Of a stretch of 64,000 bases of DNA, positions 35,501-46,563 are shown piece by piece. The stretch comes from Mimachlamys varia (Eukaryota; Mollusca; Bivalvia; Pectinida; Pectinidae). The notes below the pieces were generated by a model. That model was given only the letters and a program-made list of their open reading frames with translations. It did no database searches and was not told where the DNA came from. The DNA lies in NCBI GenBank assembly GCA_947623455.1, contig OX392535.1:33566688-33630687 (forward strand), in the 5' to 3' direction. The translations under genes and the position numbers were made by a program. Every line of letters starts with the position of its first letter. Position 1 is the first letter of the stretch.

Positions 35501-38500
35501 GTCATTCCAAAAAAAAAAGTTTAAACGAATCGCATTTTATTCCATCTCCCTTTTCTTCCTTCTTGATATGGTCTCCCATTTTAGAGGAGAAAGACGTGAT
35601 GTCATGTGACCATATTTACTGTGGTATGGCGTGTCAAAATATTTTTTGCAAATTTTTAAATTTCAGTAAATTTTATTGCCAAAAAGACAAATGGATCGGG
35701 CAGCAGGCATAGCCTATTTAAGCCCTCTCCAAACAAAGTATAGTCCGACCAGAATGACCTGTCGTGTTGAACTTTGTTTAGCATATTTATTACGGTCGAG
35801 TCTATATTCATTTAGGGGAAATAAGTGCGTTGTATGTGTATATTTGTTACACTTTCAAAATGATGTGCACTTATCGCGGCATTGTAGATCAGTCGTGTGG
35901 ACTAATATAATAATATTATAAGTGGGTAGGTTACAGACCTCTAGATGATGGTGTAACGAGTTCGAATGTCGGTGTGGTTCAATTTTCCTACATTCTCGTT
36001 TTTATTCAATTTTCTTTATTTTTTAGTTGGTCTGTTTAATGTGTATTTCCTATTCACTGTGTATATTGGATTTTTTATGGTTTTTATTTTTCGGGGTTTT
36101 ATTCTTTCTTTTTTTCGTCCTTTTCTTTCACCTTTTTTGTGGATATTATCATATACATGTATTTATATATATGAGTTTGCTTACATTTCCAACGATTGGA
36201 TATGTCCCGTATTGATTGACATTTCCAGTTTTGGACACAGGGACCGGGCTTATTGTAAATACTCACTAATGAAAATTAATTGATTACGATTGGGTTGTTT
36301 TTAAAGAACTGCCAGTGTTAGCTGTTGTCTGGCTAATGAGCCCATACTTATTAATTCACTTTATTTGATGTTTTATGATGCAATAAGTAAATGAAGTCAC
36401 ATAACATTTAACGAACCTTTTTAAGCTTACATTGATTGTACGTCATGTACTCAATGCCCCGACACAACAATAAAAGGTTAACACACCTATGCACAAATGG
36501 AATTACCCACTTTGCATATTCCAACGAAAGGTCAACGCGACAGGTCATTTTGGTTTGCCTTTTTTTTATAACAAACAGTGGTACAAACATAGACATAGAC
36601 ATTACAACACTGAAAACACACAAACAATTTGAAAGCATTATATAAATAATCTGAAAAAAGACACGTGATCATATTTTGTTACATAATGACGCGTGACTAT
36701 AGGTCTAAACCTTAATGAATGATTACGTACCTGCCGTGTTCTCTATCAGCAACACAAATGATGTTCCTGGCCTCGATCAAAGCGAGGCTGTGAGGCACGA
36801 AGAATTCGTCATCACTCAGCGAACCGGTGGTTCCTATAAAGAAATATATAATTTAAGCATTAAACATCAAAATTCTGTTCCGTGTTATGGTCCTATAACA
36901 CGGAACAGGATTGCAGACAAAATGAATAACGCGCGTTAGAACAGAATGATGTTTAATGCTTATATTTACATTTTTCCATTGGTTTTGATAGTAAATTTAT
37001 ATTTAATACTATATTCTACGTTTGTTCTAAAAAATTAAGGTAGATTTCCAATAAATGGAACCGCGAACAGCCAGCATCGACCGGCTATTTTTCCAACGTT
37101 ATGATTAAGACGTCATGATCGTAATGACGTCATAATGACCACTCCAGTGTTATGCTCTCATAACACGGAACTGGTCTTGGTAGTGTTATATAGTGGCAGT
37201 GCAGAGCAAATGTAAATATTTAAGCATTGAACTGTTACCAGGTGTAGTATACAGTCCATATGAATAAAATTTGGGTGACAGATAAATAGAATGTCGCCCA
37301 TTAGGGCGACATGATTATTTATCTGTCACCCAAAGTGTATTCATATCGACTGTATAATACATCTGGTAACAGTTCAATGCTTATATTTACATTTCCGGTA
37401 ATTTTAAAATTTGCCTTTATCTATATCTTTGGGATAAGGTCGGTAAATGTTCTCCATTTTTCCATGTGTGTTTCTTTACTGGAAGAGTCTGATTTAAATC
37501 AATATCATCTGAGCTATTGACTCAAAGCCATTATTCATGTTATCTGTGACGGAGTGCAAAGCGTTGACGTAACGTAGTCCAATATGGCGTCAGAAATGAC
37601 GTCACAATAACCTGATTTAAATCAGTGTCATCTGAGCGATTGATTCAAAGCCATCATACATGCTATCTGAGGCGGAGTGCAAAGCTTTGATATAACATAG
37701 TCCAACATGGCGTCAGAAATAACGTCATGTGATGTGGATTGCTAATTGTAGTATACAGTGTCATATATTACAATTTGGTTTAGTAATGATATATAGGCAA
37801 AAGCAACACAGAATGTAAATATATTTATACAAATATCCCATTTTAATACAAGTAGATTTACAACACATGTACCACACACATGTCTTTATCTGACGTCATC
37901 AAAATCAGCCACGTCTTTAAAACACAAACAACCAAACAACTCCAAATATTGTTCGGACGAATACATCCACAAGTGCATGTAGCGCTCAAGTTGTGGACGT
38001 CGCGTCGTGACCATTTCCAGTGACCATTTTTACTGTACTCTCAAAATGATTCGTCAGAGCAAAATTAAAGGTTCAGGGAAGGCTGGTATGGTCTAATGGT
38101 CAACCAATGTTATCTTCAAATGACAGGTATATAGCTTGTCGATTAGTCAGGGTTTCTTTTCAACTTTCCCCCTTATACCAGTCAAAAAGCTAGCCATATG
38201 TATGTGTCTTTCGATTTTGCCATGACATACAATAGTCATATTCCTGTTGTGCATAAAGTGAAAGTCACCATCAACACAATCGGGAACCGTCGGCAATTTC
38301 CGTAAACGAAAAAAAATCGTTTGCGGAAAGTGCCGACGGTTCCCGATTGATCATCAACCCTGTTGTATGGAAATGCAATGGACTGAAGTTCACTGAACTA
38401 TTTACAGCCAAGACATACAGCTGTACTAACCTTCCTGAACAAATTCATATAGTATTATTTGTATCAGCCACAAGAGAAAATATATCTACATGTATAGAAA

Positions 38501-41500
38501 GCAAGGACACCCTATCTTTTTCATTTAAAGTAACATGTCTTACCATGACTGGACTTTTTGCCCCACTGTTTTAAGAGATGTCCCTCCTTGGAAAATTTCA
38601 TGATTCTTCCATTGCAGTATCTGTAACAGAATTTCAAACAGGCATTACGACTATTTATAGAAACATTGGGAAAAACCCTTTCAAAAGATTCCATCTAAAA
38701 AGCAGTACACCACAAAACTTATCCCTGATCGAGTTCGCTCTTACCCGTCAGAAACAAAGAAATCGCCATTAGATGCTACAGCGACATCTGTCGGTTTGCA
38801 GAAATGTCCGTCATCATCTCCGGGGATCATAGCCTCGCCTAGGACGATGTCGGACGGCTCGTGGCTTCCCTTGGGGAACATCATCACCTAAAAATAGCAG
38901 GGACACGAATAAATACAGCTCACGTAGTAGAGTAATACGACGATGGTGTTTTCGCGCTTAAACTTTCTTTCCCGTCATTTTTCAAAGTTTCAGAAAACAA
39001 GATTTTCATTGATGCATCACAACATGACTCTTTCTTATTTGTATCACTGATAAGTCGTAAGACTTAAAGTAATAAAAGAACTTGAACTTGTATTACAAAA
39101 CAGAGTTTTGACTGGAATATCTAGTACTGAGTTTATAACCGCCTAAATCGTAAGAATGGTAAATACGTAATTTTACATGTGGATACAGGAAGTTTTCTTT
39201 CTTTCGGTTAGGTCACTGAAGTACAATTTGTAAGTTTTACCTGATGGAGGCCGACGTCGGTCATCCACAAGTTACCGGACTGATCCACGGTCAGGCCGTG
39301 GGGCATATAGAACCTGGAAATCAGGAGGACAACATTAATAGTTTGTCTAGAGTGACGTCATACAGCTGTTGTCTATAGTGACGTCATACAGCTGTATGTC
39401 GTATTCAGGTGTTCTGTTCACATAACATTAACAATATGAGGGATTTACATGGCGAAGATTACTACAGAATCATGTTGCTGTATGTAATGCACATTATGTA
39501 CAGGGAAATGCACAACTTTTTTTTCCCAAAATTATATCCCTGTAATAATCTATTATACTGTAAACATGGAAATTTACGCACGGGGGAAATTTACGCTAAT
39601 TACGCGAAAGCAAATTGACCGCGAAAATTTCCCCCACGCTTATTATTTTGCGATATACAAATGGTATAATGTTTATATATCAACGGATTAGAAAACGCGA
39701 AAAATACCCCCACGAGTATAGTTTACCAATTGAAATCGCGAAAATAACTCCCCCGCGGAAATAACCACGTACCTACGGATACATGTACATGTACATACCG
39801 TATGTGCCTTTTCTGATATTTAAAAATGTAAACATTGTTATTGGCGTGCATTTTAGTCTCTCCTCATTAGGATAGCCAGAACTATAAAGACCGTACCTGT
39901 CAGCACCAAAACTGTCCAGGATCTGTCCCGTCGTCCGGTCCAGACGCACGATTGTATTATTCTTAATGGTAGGCTGGCCGGGTGCAAATTCATTTCCCAC
40001 GAAGGAGCTGTGAAATAAATATCATGATTAAAAATAATCTTTCCATGCTTGATGAATTATTTCATTAATTAACATCAACAGAGGTTATATGATAACGTCA
40101 TGATGCGTCAATAATAAATCTGCTTTCAGCAACCAAGCTGTATAAATATGCACAGCAACATAAGAGGAAGTCAATCATCGATGGACACAATTAACTTCTT
40201 CTATAACAAGATAGATTTAATTTTAAACATATGTTATGGTTTAGTTGGTTCTAGCTTAATACTTTAACGAACCCCAGGCGTAACCGTAATATTAGGCTTA
40301 ATCAATGCCGATAATCGAATACAACAACTTACGCGCTAGTCTACCGTACGAGATGTAATTGGAATTGAGAAGCTATTATTGTATACACTTAACATCAAAA
40401 GCCAATCTATGGCGAGCCAGCCACTGGAGCGGGTTTGATGCTACTGCAGAGCTGCTAGGTGTTTTGCGTGGGAGGACGACTTGGATAGACGCTGTAATAT
40501 AGATTCATGGGGTCACATCAGCGATACTAGTCAAGACGTAATTATCAACAACGCCCTCTAGTGCCGTTAGCTAGTTACAATTCGAGACACAAGCTTGACA
40601 TTGACGCATTGGGAAACAGTCGCCGTTATTGAAAGGGCAATTCCGCAACAGATAGGCGGCAGTGTCACCCAATTGAGTTTTTGCCTCGATAGAGACCAAT
40701 AAAACGTAAACGAAATTGGTTTAAACTTAGAATAGATTTCCTTTTTAGATAAAGTTTTTAACCTGCAGTGATTTCGTCTCCATTATGTCAACAATAAAAC
40801 TTGCACTTGAACAGCAGTAGTTGGACCTTTATATCGTACATTTCGTATATATACAATGTGCAAGAGGTTTCATTCTCGCGCGCAGTCAGGGCCCGAGGGA
40901 GGTGTGAGTCATACCGTGCTGTAAACGTTTCTGTCAAACGCACAAGAGACCTGGGGTTAGCAGCACGTGCCAGCTTCAATTCACGCCATGTCTATTTCAA
41001 AGTATACATTTGGGTGCCAGGATATAAATTGCTTGTGTTTTAAAAACTCGGTCAATCCGATAGCCGATGAGTAAAGCCAATTTAACTGCGACTTGGAAGA
41101 TCTGCATCATATCAATTGTCTGCAAGCCGTGACAATAAATTTACATCAAAATTACCCGGCTTAAATATAAAATATAAAATATCATTATCTAGTCTGGCTC
41201 AACCAATTTCACACTACATGAAGTGTGTGTTGGGGGTAGGGGGTGTCTTCAGACGTTGTTTGAGCCACAGTTGCTTGAGTTTCTGCCAGTATATTATAAA
41301 AAAAATGTTTATATATATGGAGCCGCGGCCCATTACTGTAATGGGAGGCTCAATTCACACACATATATTTATCATTTACTGACAGAAAGTCAAGCAACTG
41401 TGTTTGAGCTAAAGATGTACAAACCGATCATATATCTTCATATACTAGTGAAGCAACATCAAAAGTTTTTAATCCGGAAGATTTCATTGGATTCGCACTT

Positions 41501-44500
41501 TATATGAGTACATTTTTGAAAAAAGTTATCAAAATAATGCAGGATTACTGAAAAATCTTGAATCCTCCCTGTATTAGTATTTTAACGAATAAACCCTGAT
41601 GTTATCTCAAATCTCGTTTCTATATATGGCTTGCAAGAACGAAATGGAATTACGACGAATTCCATATTTGGCCCACCATCCAAATATTGAGAGTAACTCT
41701 TAAGAGTTAAAAAAAACTAGGGCACTTAATACTGGAGTCTCAATCATGTTGGTCTGTTCCCATTTCAGTGTATCCCCTCGCTACGTTAACTCGATATTTA
41801 ACCACATTTTAGCTGGGTTTTATCTTCTTCATGTTAGGTAGGAGAACAGAAACAGTTTATATGTGTATTCATGGAAACCAATCAGCTTATAAGAGATGTA
41901 AAATTTCGCTCGTTGTGAATTACACCGGGCTTGCCCCGGCCATGGTGTGGCGGGATCGATCTGATACATGTACCTGGTTGGGCAGATCCATGGGAGGTAG
42001 GGTATTATTGTGACAGGATAGTTTCTCAAATGACATATCGTATTGGGTTCATTTATCGATCAAAGTTATTTATCCCTTCTTTCCCTATTTAGAATCTGTT
42101 GAAATATATTACTATTTCATTTTTATGATTTCAGTAGTGTCGAATGGTCACGTTTATGTTTAAATGAGGTCGACATCCCTCTCAACAACTATTAGAAAAT
42201 AAATAGAGCTCCACATGCTCTGGTATATAAATAATTAACCATCATTACGTAGCATTTAGTATGTTGCAATTCCGAAAGGCTATTTTTTCGAAGATGTCAA
42301 CCTTAAAGGCCGAATGTACGTAACTTCAGGAAATTTTTCGGGAACCTGAAATTTCTGAAAAAAATCCAGGTAAGAACCATGCAAAAATAAGCCCACAAAG
42401 GAAGTAAACCTGAGCGGTAACTAACAAGAAACTATTGACAGAAAAATCCAAAGATTTGAAAATAATTCAAGTGTGGCCCACTTCAACAACAAGCCGAAGT
42501 TAAAAGACAGTTCAAAATGGACGCGTGTTTACGAATACTGAGTTTCAACTGCTGCTGTACCGGTAACCGCGTAAGAATTCATCTTAAATATTGCTGATAT
42601 CTGTTAATCTTAACTAAATCTATAAATAGAAAAAGTTATTAGGCATGATTTTCGTTTCAGGTTTTCCCGAAAGTTACGTATATTGGGCTTGTAATACTAT
42701 GTTTCAAAGTATTTTAAACTTCTAAAAGTTCTAAATGCATAAATCAGCTCAGATTAAGATATGCCGAAATTTAGGGTGGATAATGCATCATTTAGGGGGC
42801 TTGTTGAATCTTAACAATTTTCTATACTGCCGAAAGTTACACATTTTCAATACTACAATCTTTGGACACACTGCAACAATATTGGTAACTAACTGTAACC
42901 AAGAGTAACAGACTGTAATTAAGAATGACAGACTGTAACTAAGAGTTACGCACTGTAACTAAGAGTAACAGACTGTAACTACGGGTTACATATTGTAATT
43001 GAAGGTAACAGTCTGTAACTAAGAGTTACGGACTGTAACTTAGTGTAACAGACTGTAACTAAGAGTGACGGACTGTAACCAAGGGTAACAGACTGTAACT
43101 AAGAGTAACAGACTGTAATTAAGAGTGACAGTCTGTAACTAAGAGTTACGCACTTTAACTAAGTGTAACAGACTGTAACTAAGAGTAACGGACTGTAACT
43201 AAGAGTAACAGACTGTAATTAAGAGTGACAGTCTGTAACTAAGAGTAACGGACTGTAACTAAGAGTAACAGACTGTAATTAAGAGTGACAGTCTGTAACT
43301 AAGAGTTACGCACTGTAACTAAGTGTAACAGACTGTAACTAAGAGTATCGGACTGTAACTAAGAGTAACGGACTGTAACTAAGAGTTACGGACTGTAACT
43401 AAGAGTGACGGACTGTAACCAAGGGTAACAGAATGTTTCTAAGAGTAACGGACTGTAACCAAGAGTAACGGACTGTAACTAAGAGTTACGGACTGTATCT
43501 AATGGTAACACATTGCAACAATATCTGTGATTGGAGTAGAACCGTTTTGCTAATACTCACTTGTATCCCCATTCTCTCTCCCCTCGGTGGAAAATCAGGA
43601 TGTCGCCGTTTGTGGGGTCGACCGCTATGCCCCCTACCTGTCCGATGCTGACGTCACTAGCAGGCCAATGTGGTGCAACTCGGGGCTCTAATGTATTGAT
43701 GGAAGGTTGTTCGGCGTAGTCCAGGCGCTGTAACAAGAAATTACATAATACTAGCATTGGCCGACTTAAAATTGTTATTATTAAAGACTAACCCAATATA
43801 TAATCATAATATCTTATATTCAAAATATGTTTTGGCGGATTTGGTTGCTGGCGTGACGAGGAATAAGCACCGTGTCCGCATCACGCGTTCGAGTTCCTTT
43901 ATTCGGTGCCTTTACCAAGAAAAAGAAATAACATCCGAATTTCAAATAATTGAAGCGCAAGAAAGACGATATTTACGCAGACATGTTTTATAAATATTGA
44001 CCTTCCTTTAGGGAAACAATCCGTTTTATCTCAATAAGTCATGTTTTTCGAAGGCTTCACCTTCGTGTACCCTCATGTTTCACCTTTGTGTTTCACACTT
44101 GTAAAACAAGAATAAATCGACCAAGTATTGTGTTTCTCTATACCAATAGGCCAATACATACAAAAAGGAAAGGAAAAAGAACTGCAACATTTCATCATCA
44201 TATGATTACTTGTATAAAAAAATATATAGATATGATTCAATTTAACAAAATAGTTTTATGTTTTCAATATGTGACATTGTCAAACCCCTGCCGACGTTTA
44301 AATACAAAGATTCAATCACTATTTACATCTATTGTATTATGTGCCCGACTAATATCCCGGAATTTCTGTAGAAAAGTGTTTTGAAGAAATTCATAAATCT
44401 CAAAACAACGTTAATCTGTATGGACATCACAAATGGAGAGCATTGCTGAAACGTTGGTTAAATGTAAATAAATAAATGGCTGGTGAAAATTAAAGTAGTT

Positions 44501-46563
44501 TCCAATAGGAACAGCAGTTTTAACATTTATATTTGTAGCTTAACCCTCAAAACTCATCAATCTCATCCAATTTTTTTTGATATCATATGGTCTTGATTGA
44601 ATTGTGTAAAATATTTGGAGAAAAAAAAAAACAAAAATCCCAGATCGTTGGTTAACACTTACCAACCTTTGAGCAATTGTAACTGGGTGGAGAGTATGAC
44701 ACAGTCGTTTGTAAACATGTTTCTCCGTGTTGGAAAGTATATTATATGTAAAAAATTATTTTACACAACCAATAAATGTTTTAAATGGCGTTTCTATGAC
44801 TAGTACGAAGTACGATATGCACCTGTCACCATCCAACTAATGACCAGCAAAGCGTATACACACAAGCGGTGTAAATTTTGTACGAGTTGGTAACGACAAA
44901 TCGGTCATTTCGTCCACGCTGTTAGGCAAATGAACAATAGTAAAATTACTGTACCGAAATGACTATAAAGAGAGTAATCTGTTGAGGTGGCAGACCAAAG
45001 AAGCCATCTGGATACGCCGCAGTGGGCTGGTTCTAAATCGAAATGAGGGGGCTCACAGACTCTCGCACATTGTACTTCATTATATGTATATAAAAACAGA
45101 AGTTATCTTTAATTAGAGAAGCAGCGTTATGTATTTATGCCAATGGCTTATGATACCATTTTCATCAGGGCCGCGTGGTTTTTAAGGCGATGTATAAATA
45201 TCTTGTACACTTATGTAACACGCAATTCAAATAAAATACATTGTATATATGCTACTTCTCTAGCTTATGTTTAATATACTGTGAGAATACTCTGAAATAT
45301 TGCCTCAGGGTCTTTACTGCTATTTTCATTTTTTATTACTCCTTTCGTATTATGTAAATGACTGAAAATATTTTTTTTGTAAAACAGGCTGATGGATTGT
45401 GTACTTAAAATACCGGTGATAAAAAGGTGGTAACGAACACAGGGACTTGGGAATTAATCACAGTATATGTACATGTATATAATAATATGTTTGTATTCGT
45501 TGTGATTCTCAAACAGTCGATTAATATGATGTTTAGAAGTATAGACTCACATATATTCAATATATTACAGTAAGTGTTTACATCTCCTTTTAAAAGGAAG
45601 GAGGGGGGGGGGGGGGGGGTAGGGCTTGAGGACACCTTTTCCCCAATATATATTTGACATCTGATTTATTTATTTTTGCTTTCATTTTTTAGATAGAAGC
45701 TACGTTATTTCTCTTGGTTTCCTTGGATTCCTGCCCCTGACGTCAATACAGTGAAGAGTGATAATTAATTGTTGTACGCCCAGGCCAAACAACCTAACAG
45801 ACCATTATACAACATTATAGCCACAGAAACAGAAGTACATGTTTTGTACGTAGCCAGGTCTATATTTATATATGTACATGTTGACGTATCCGACATGGCT
45901 ATACCGCTCGTCTATAAAAAATAACTGATATAAAATACGTGTACTTGTCTTAGCTTTATGATGAGTAATTGATGAAATGGCCATCAAAAATGTCCATACA
46001 GTATCTGTACACGGTATTGAACTGGGGTTAATACTACGAAAACCTAGACCTCATACTCTTAAGGTTTTAAGATGAGCAGCTTAAATGTGGTGTTATAATC
46101 TATTTATCATGTGTTCAAAATGTCAATCCAGCTGCGTCACAAAATGGCAATGACCTGAGGCGACTGTCGATCGGACGCACGCGACAAAAGACGTCAAGAT
46201 ATACCATATGTCTTCCCCTAATTTAAAGATGGCGAATCTCTCAATACACAAAATATACCAGTTATTTACCGTAAACCGTGCAGGCATCACAAGAAAATTA
46301 TTATCATTTTCTGTGAAGCTATAAAGAAATATACAAAATTACCTAATATTTTGAGCAAATATTGTATAATATTTATAAACATATATGACAGGTAATTAAA
46401 CATAAGTATTAACAACAATAACCCAATTGTTTACCTGAAGTCTGTCGAGTAGCTCCGGTAGGTGTTCCCATATGTATTCTTGGTACCCCTGGGAGGGTCG
46501 CGCCCCGACCCCACAGGCAAGTACCACCAGAAATAGCACAGCACTATGTACGGCGCGATTCAT
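32539..46563 (-). CDS. Peptidyl-alpha-hydroxyglycine alpha-amidating lyase, secreted, 387 aa
   Basis: Ten exons on the minus strand: 46563-46435, 43727-43561, 40007-39897, 39313-39241, 38887-38745, 38620-38544, 36833-36731, 35371-35259, 34350-34220 and 32655-32539. Every join is GT-AG and in phase. PAL (EC 4.3.2.5) cleaves peptidyl-alpha-hydroxyglycine to the amidated peptide and glyoxylate in the secretory pathway. Residues 1-21 are a signal peptide (MNRAVHSAVLFLVVLACGVG). The NHL-type beta-propeller holds QVGGIAVD (73-80), HRG with Arg91, zinc ligands His141 (YMPHGL), His248 (VPHSLAL) and His355 (QPHDLAV) with Asp356, Tyr209, Arg264, and disulfide pairs Cys190-Cys210 and Cys260-Cys271. All match the known rat PAL residues, except that Gln353 replaces the Met of the FDMPHD motif. 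N278-G-T is a glycosylation sequon. No monooxygenase domain or membrane anchor is present, as in insect stand-alone PAL. It needs a separate PHM enzyme. Confidence 0.95.
32757..33115. repeat. 20-bp repeat in the last PAL intron
   Basis: Four clear units of TAACTAACTTTTGTAAATTG at about 32768-32850, followed by 250 bp of strongly decayed TGTAACTAAGTATT-like units with the same approximate period. The TGTAACTAA word is shared with the 20-bp array in PAL intron 2 (42884-43522). Confidence 0.75.
33240..34236 (-). repeat. 52-bp array carrying copied PAL splice sites, about 19 units
   Basis: CTGTGAAATG recurs every 52 bp from 33301 to 34185 (18 times), with one degenerate unit before. Read in the PAL sense, each unit is GTATGTAGCTTTTCTGTG, TTACTAACATTTCACAG, then AGGGAGATAAAATGGGG. 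The last 17 nt are identical to the final 17 nt of PAL exon 9, and the next unit's GTATGT equals the true donor. The array therefore begins exactly at the real exon-intron junction. Two unit variants (AGCTTTT and AGGTTTT) are interspersed. See findings for the splice-signal reading. Confidence 0.95.
34351..34575. repeat. Duplicated acceptor side of PAL exon 9 plus 37-bp repeats
   Basis: A block at 34468-34510 copies the 5' end of exon 9, its acceptor and adjacent intron (33 exonic nt with one or two changes). Around it a unit containing AGTAAATAAGTCGTTATATA and TACGTAAAGTTTAGTCCAC recurs about five times. The real acceptor is the one at 34350-34352, because only it leads into the full exon and intact donor. 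Confidence 0.85.
35698..36560. repeat. Possible element with inverted ends in PAL intron 7
   Basis: AGAATGACCTGTCGTGTTGA near 35751 is inverted at about 36530-36553 (CAACGCGACAGGTCATTTTG). The left flank (GGCATAGCCTATTTAAGCCC, then TCCAAACAAAG) also resembles 3066-3100 (GGCTGAGCCTATTTAAGTCT), so it is dispersed. The interior is T-rich and gives a Phe/Leu-rich open frame without family signature. Confidence 0.4.
36847..36968. mobile_element. Foldback element with TTTAAGCATTAAAC ends
   Basis: The left arm 36847-36880 and right arm 36940-36968 pair (TTTAAGCATTAAACATC with GATGTTTAATGCTTATA). A nested perfect 14-bp palindrome, CTGTTCCGTGTTAT, is at 36875-36888 and 36895-36908. A related CCAGTGTTATG / CATAACACGGAACTGG palindrome lies at 37144-37173. 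It begins 14 bp from PAL exon 7, on the acceptor side. Confidence 0.75.
37211..37391. mobile_element. 181-bp hairpin element with arms of about 75 bp
   Basis: Arms at 37211-37287 and 37317-37391 are near-perfect inverted copies. The centre is another palindrome, ATGTCGCCC ATTA GGGCGACAT. The outer ends TAAATATTTAAGCATTGAAC and GTTCAATGCTTATATTTACA match those of the element at 36847-36968, so both belong to one family. The whole element could fold into a single long hairpin in PAL pre-mRNA (intron 6). Confidence 0.9.
37489..37735. repeat. 123-bp tandem duplication in PAL intron 6
   Basis: Copies begin at 37489 and 37612 with CTGATTTAAATCA and contain GCGGAGTGCAAAGC or GACGGAGTGCAAAGC and ATGGCGTCAGAAAT. 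Copy 1 carries a perfect TGACGTCA; copy 2 has it degraded to TAACGTCA. Confidence 0.9.
38277..38349. mobile_element. Palindromic element, CGGCACTTTCCG family (member 3)
   Basis: The 33-bp arms at 38277-38309 and 38317-38349 pair with only two mismatches around a 7-nt A-rich loop. The outer 29 bp match the arms at 27182-27263. It lies in PAL intron 6, about 200 bp from exon 6. Confidence 0.85.
39345..39396. repeat. 26-bp duplication carrying two CRE words
   Basis: GTCTAGAGTGACGTCATACA and GTCTATAGTGACGTCATACA, each followed by GCTGT, are tandem in PAL intron 3, 32 bp from exon 4. Each contains the palindromic cAMP-response element TGACGTCA (39353-39360 and 39379-39386). Confidence 0.85.
39550..39775. 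repeat. GCGAAAATAACTCCCCC-type dispersed repeat
   Basis: Short blocks such as GCGAAAATTTCCCCCACGC, GCGAAAAATACCCCCACGA and GCGAAAATAACTCCCCCGCG recur within 220 bp of PAL intron 3. I recall such blocks as common dispersed repeats in bivalve DNA. No ends or target duplication recognised. Confidence 0.5.
41259..41411. mobile_element. Foldback element in PAL intron 2
   Basis: The left arm 41259-41291 (TTGAGCCACAGTTGCTTGAG ...) pairs with the right arm 41378-41411 (... CAAGCAACTGTGTTTGAGC), and the pairing continues weakly inward. The centre holds a second palindrome, GAGCC..CCCATTAC / GTAATGGG..GGCTC (41320-41351). This nested-palindrome design is the same as in the element at 37211-37391, with different sequence. 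Confidence 0.75.
42303..42694. mobile_element. 392-bp MITE with TTAA ends (copy 2)
   Basis: Same orientation and exactly the same length as the copy at 5988-6379. The left end is TTAA plus AGGCCGAATGTACGTAA; the right end is TTACGTATATTGGGCTT plus GTAA, a one-base change from TTAA. Internal words such as AAACCTGAGCGGTAACTAAC and CTGCTGTACCGGTAACCGCG are shared. The imperfect ends and target duplication suggest it is older than copy 1. Located in PAL intron 2. Confidence 0.85.
42884..43522. repeat. 20-bp tandem array in PAL intron 2, about 31 units
   Basis: The monomer is CAGACTGTAACTAAGAGTAA with alternation of GACTG/GTCTG and AACTAAGAG/AATTAAGAG/AACTAAGTG. A two- to four-unit sub-period is visible (for example around 43150-43310). 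It ends 38 bp before exon 2 in window coordinates, that is, just after the exon 2 donor in the gene sense. Confidence 0.93.
45603..45619. repeat. 17-G homopolymer in PAL intron 1
   Basis: An uninterrupted G run preceded by a GGAAGGAGG tract. Homopolymers of this length are unstable and error-prone in assemblies. Confidence 0.9.

Noticed and set aside
35966..36283. 105-residue Phe/Leu-rich frame resembling a membrane protein
   Set aside because: T-rich intronic sequence of the PAL gene on the opposite strand. The composition explains the apparent hydrophobicity; no family motif or start context.
40788..41043. Short overlapping frames on both strands near 40.8-41.0 kb
   Set aside because: No splice-compatible continuation, no recognisable domain, and located within PAL intron 2.
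32539..46563. Bifunctional PAM (PHM plus PAL)
   Set aside because: The signal peptide joins directly to the PAL domain with phase-consistent splicing, and no HHM or copper-binding PHM motifs are found in the introns or upstream.
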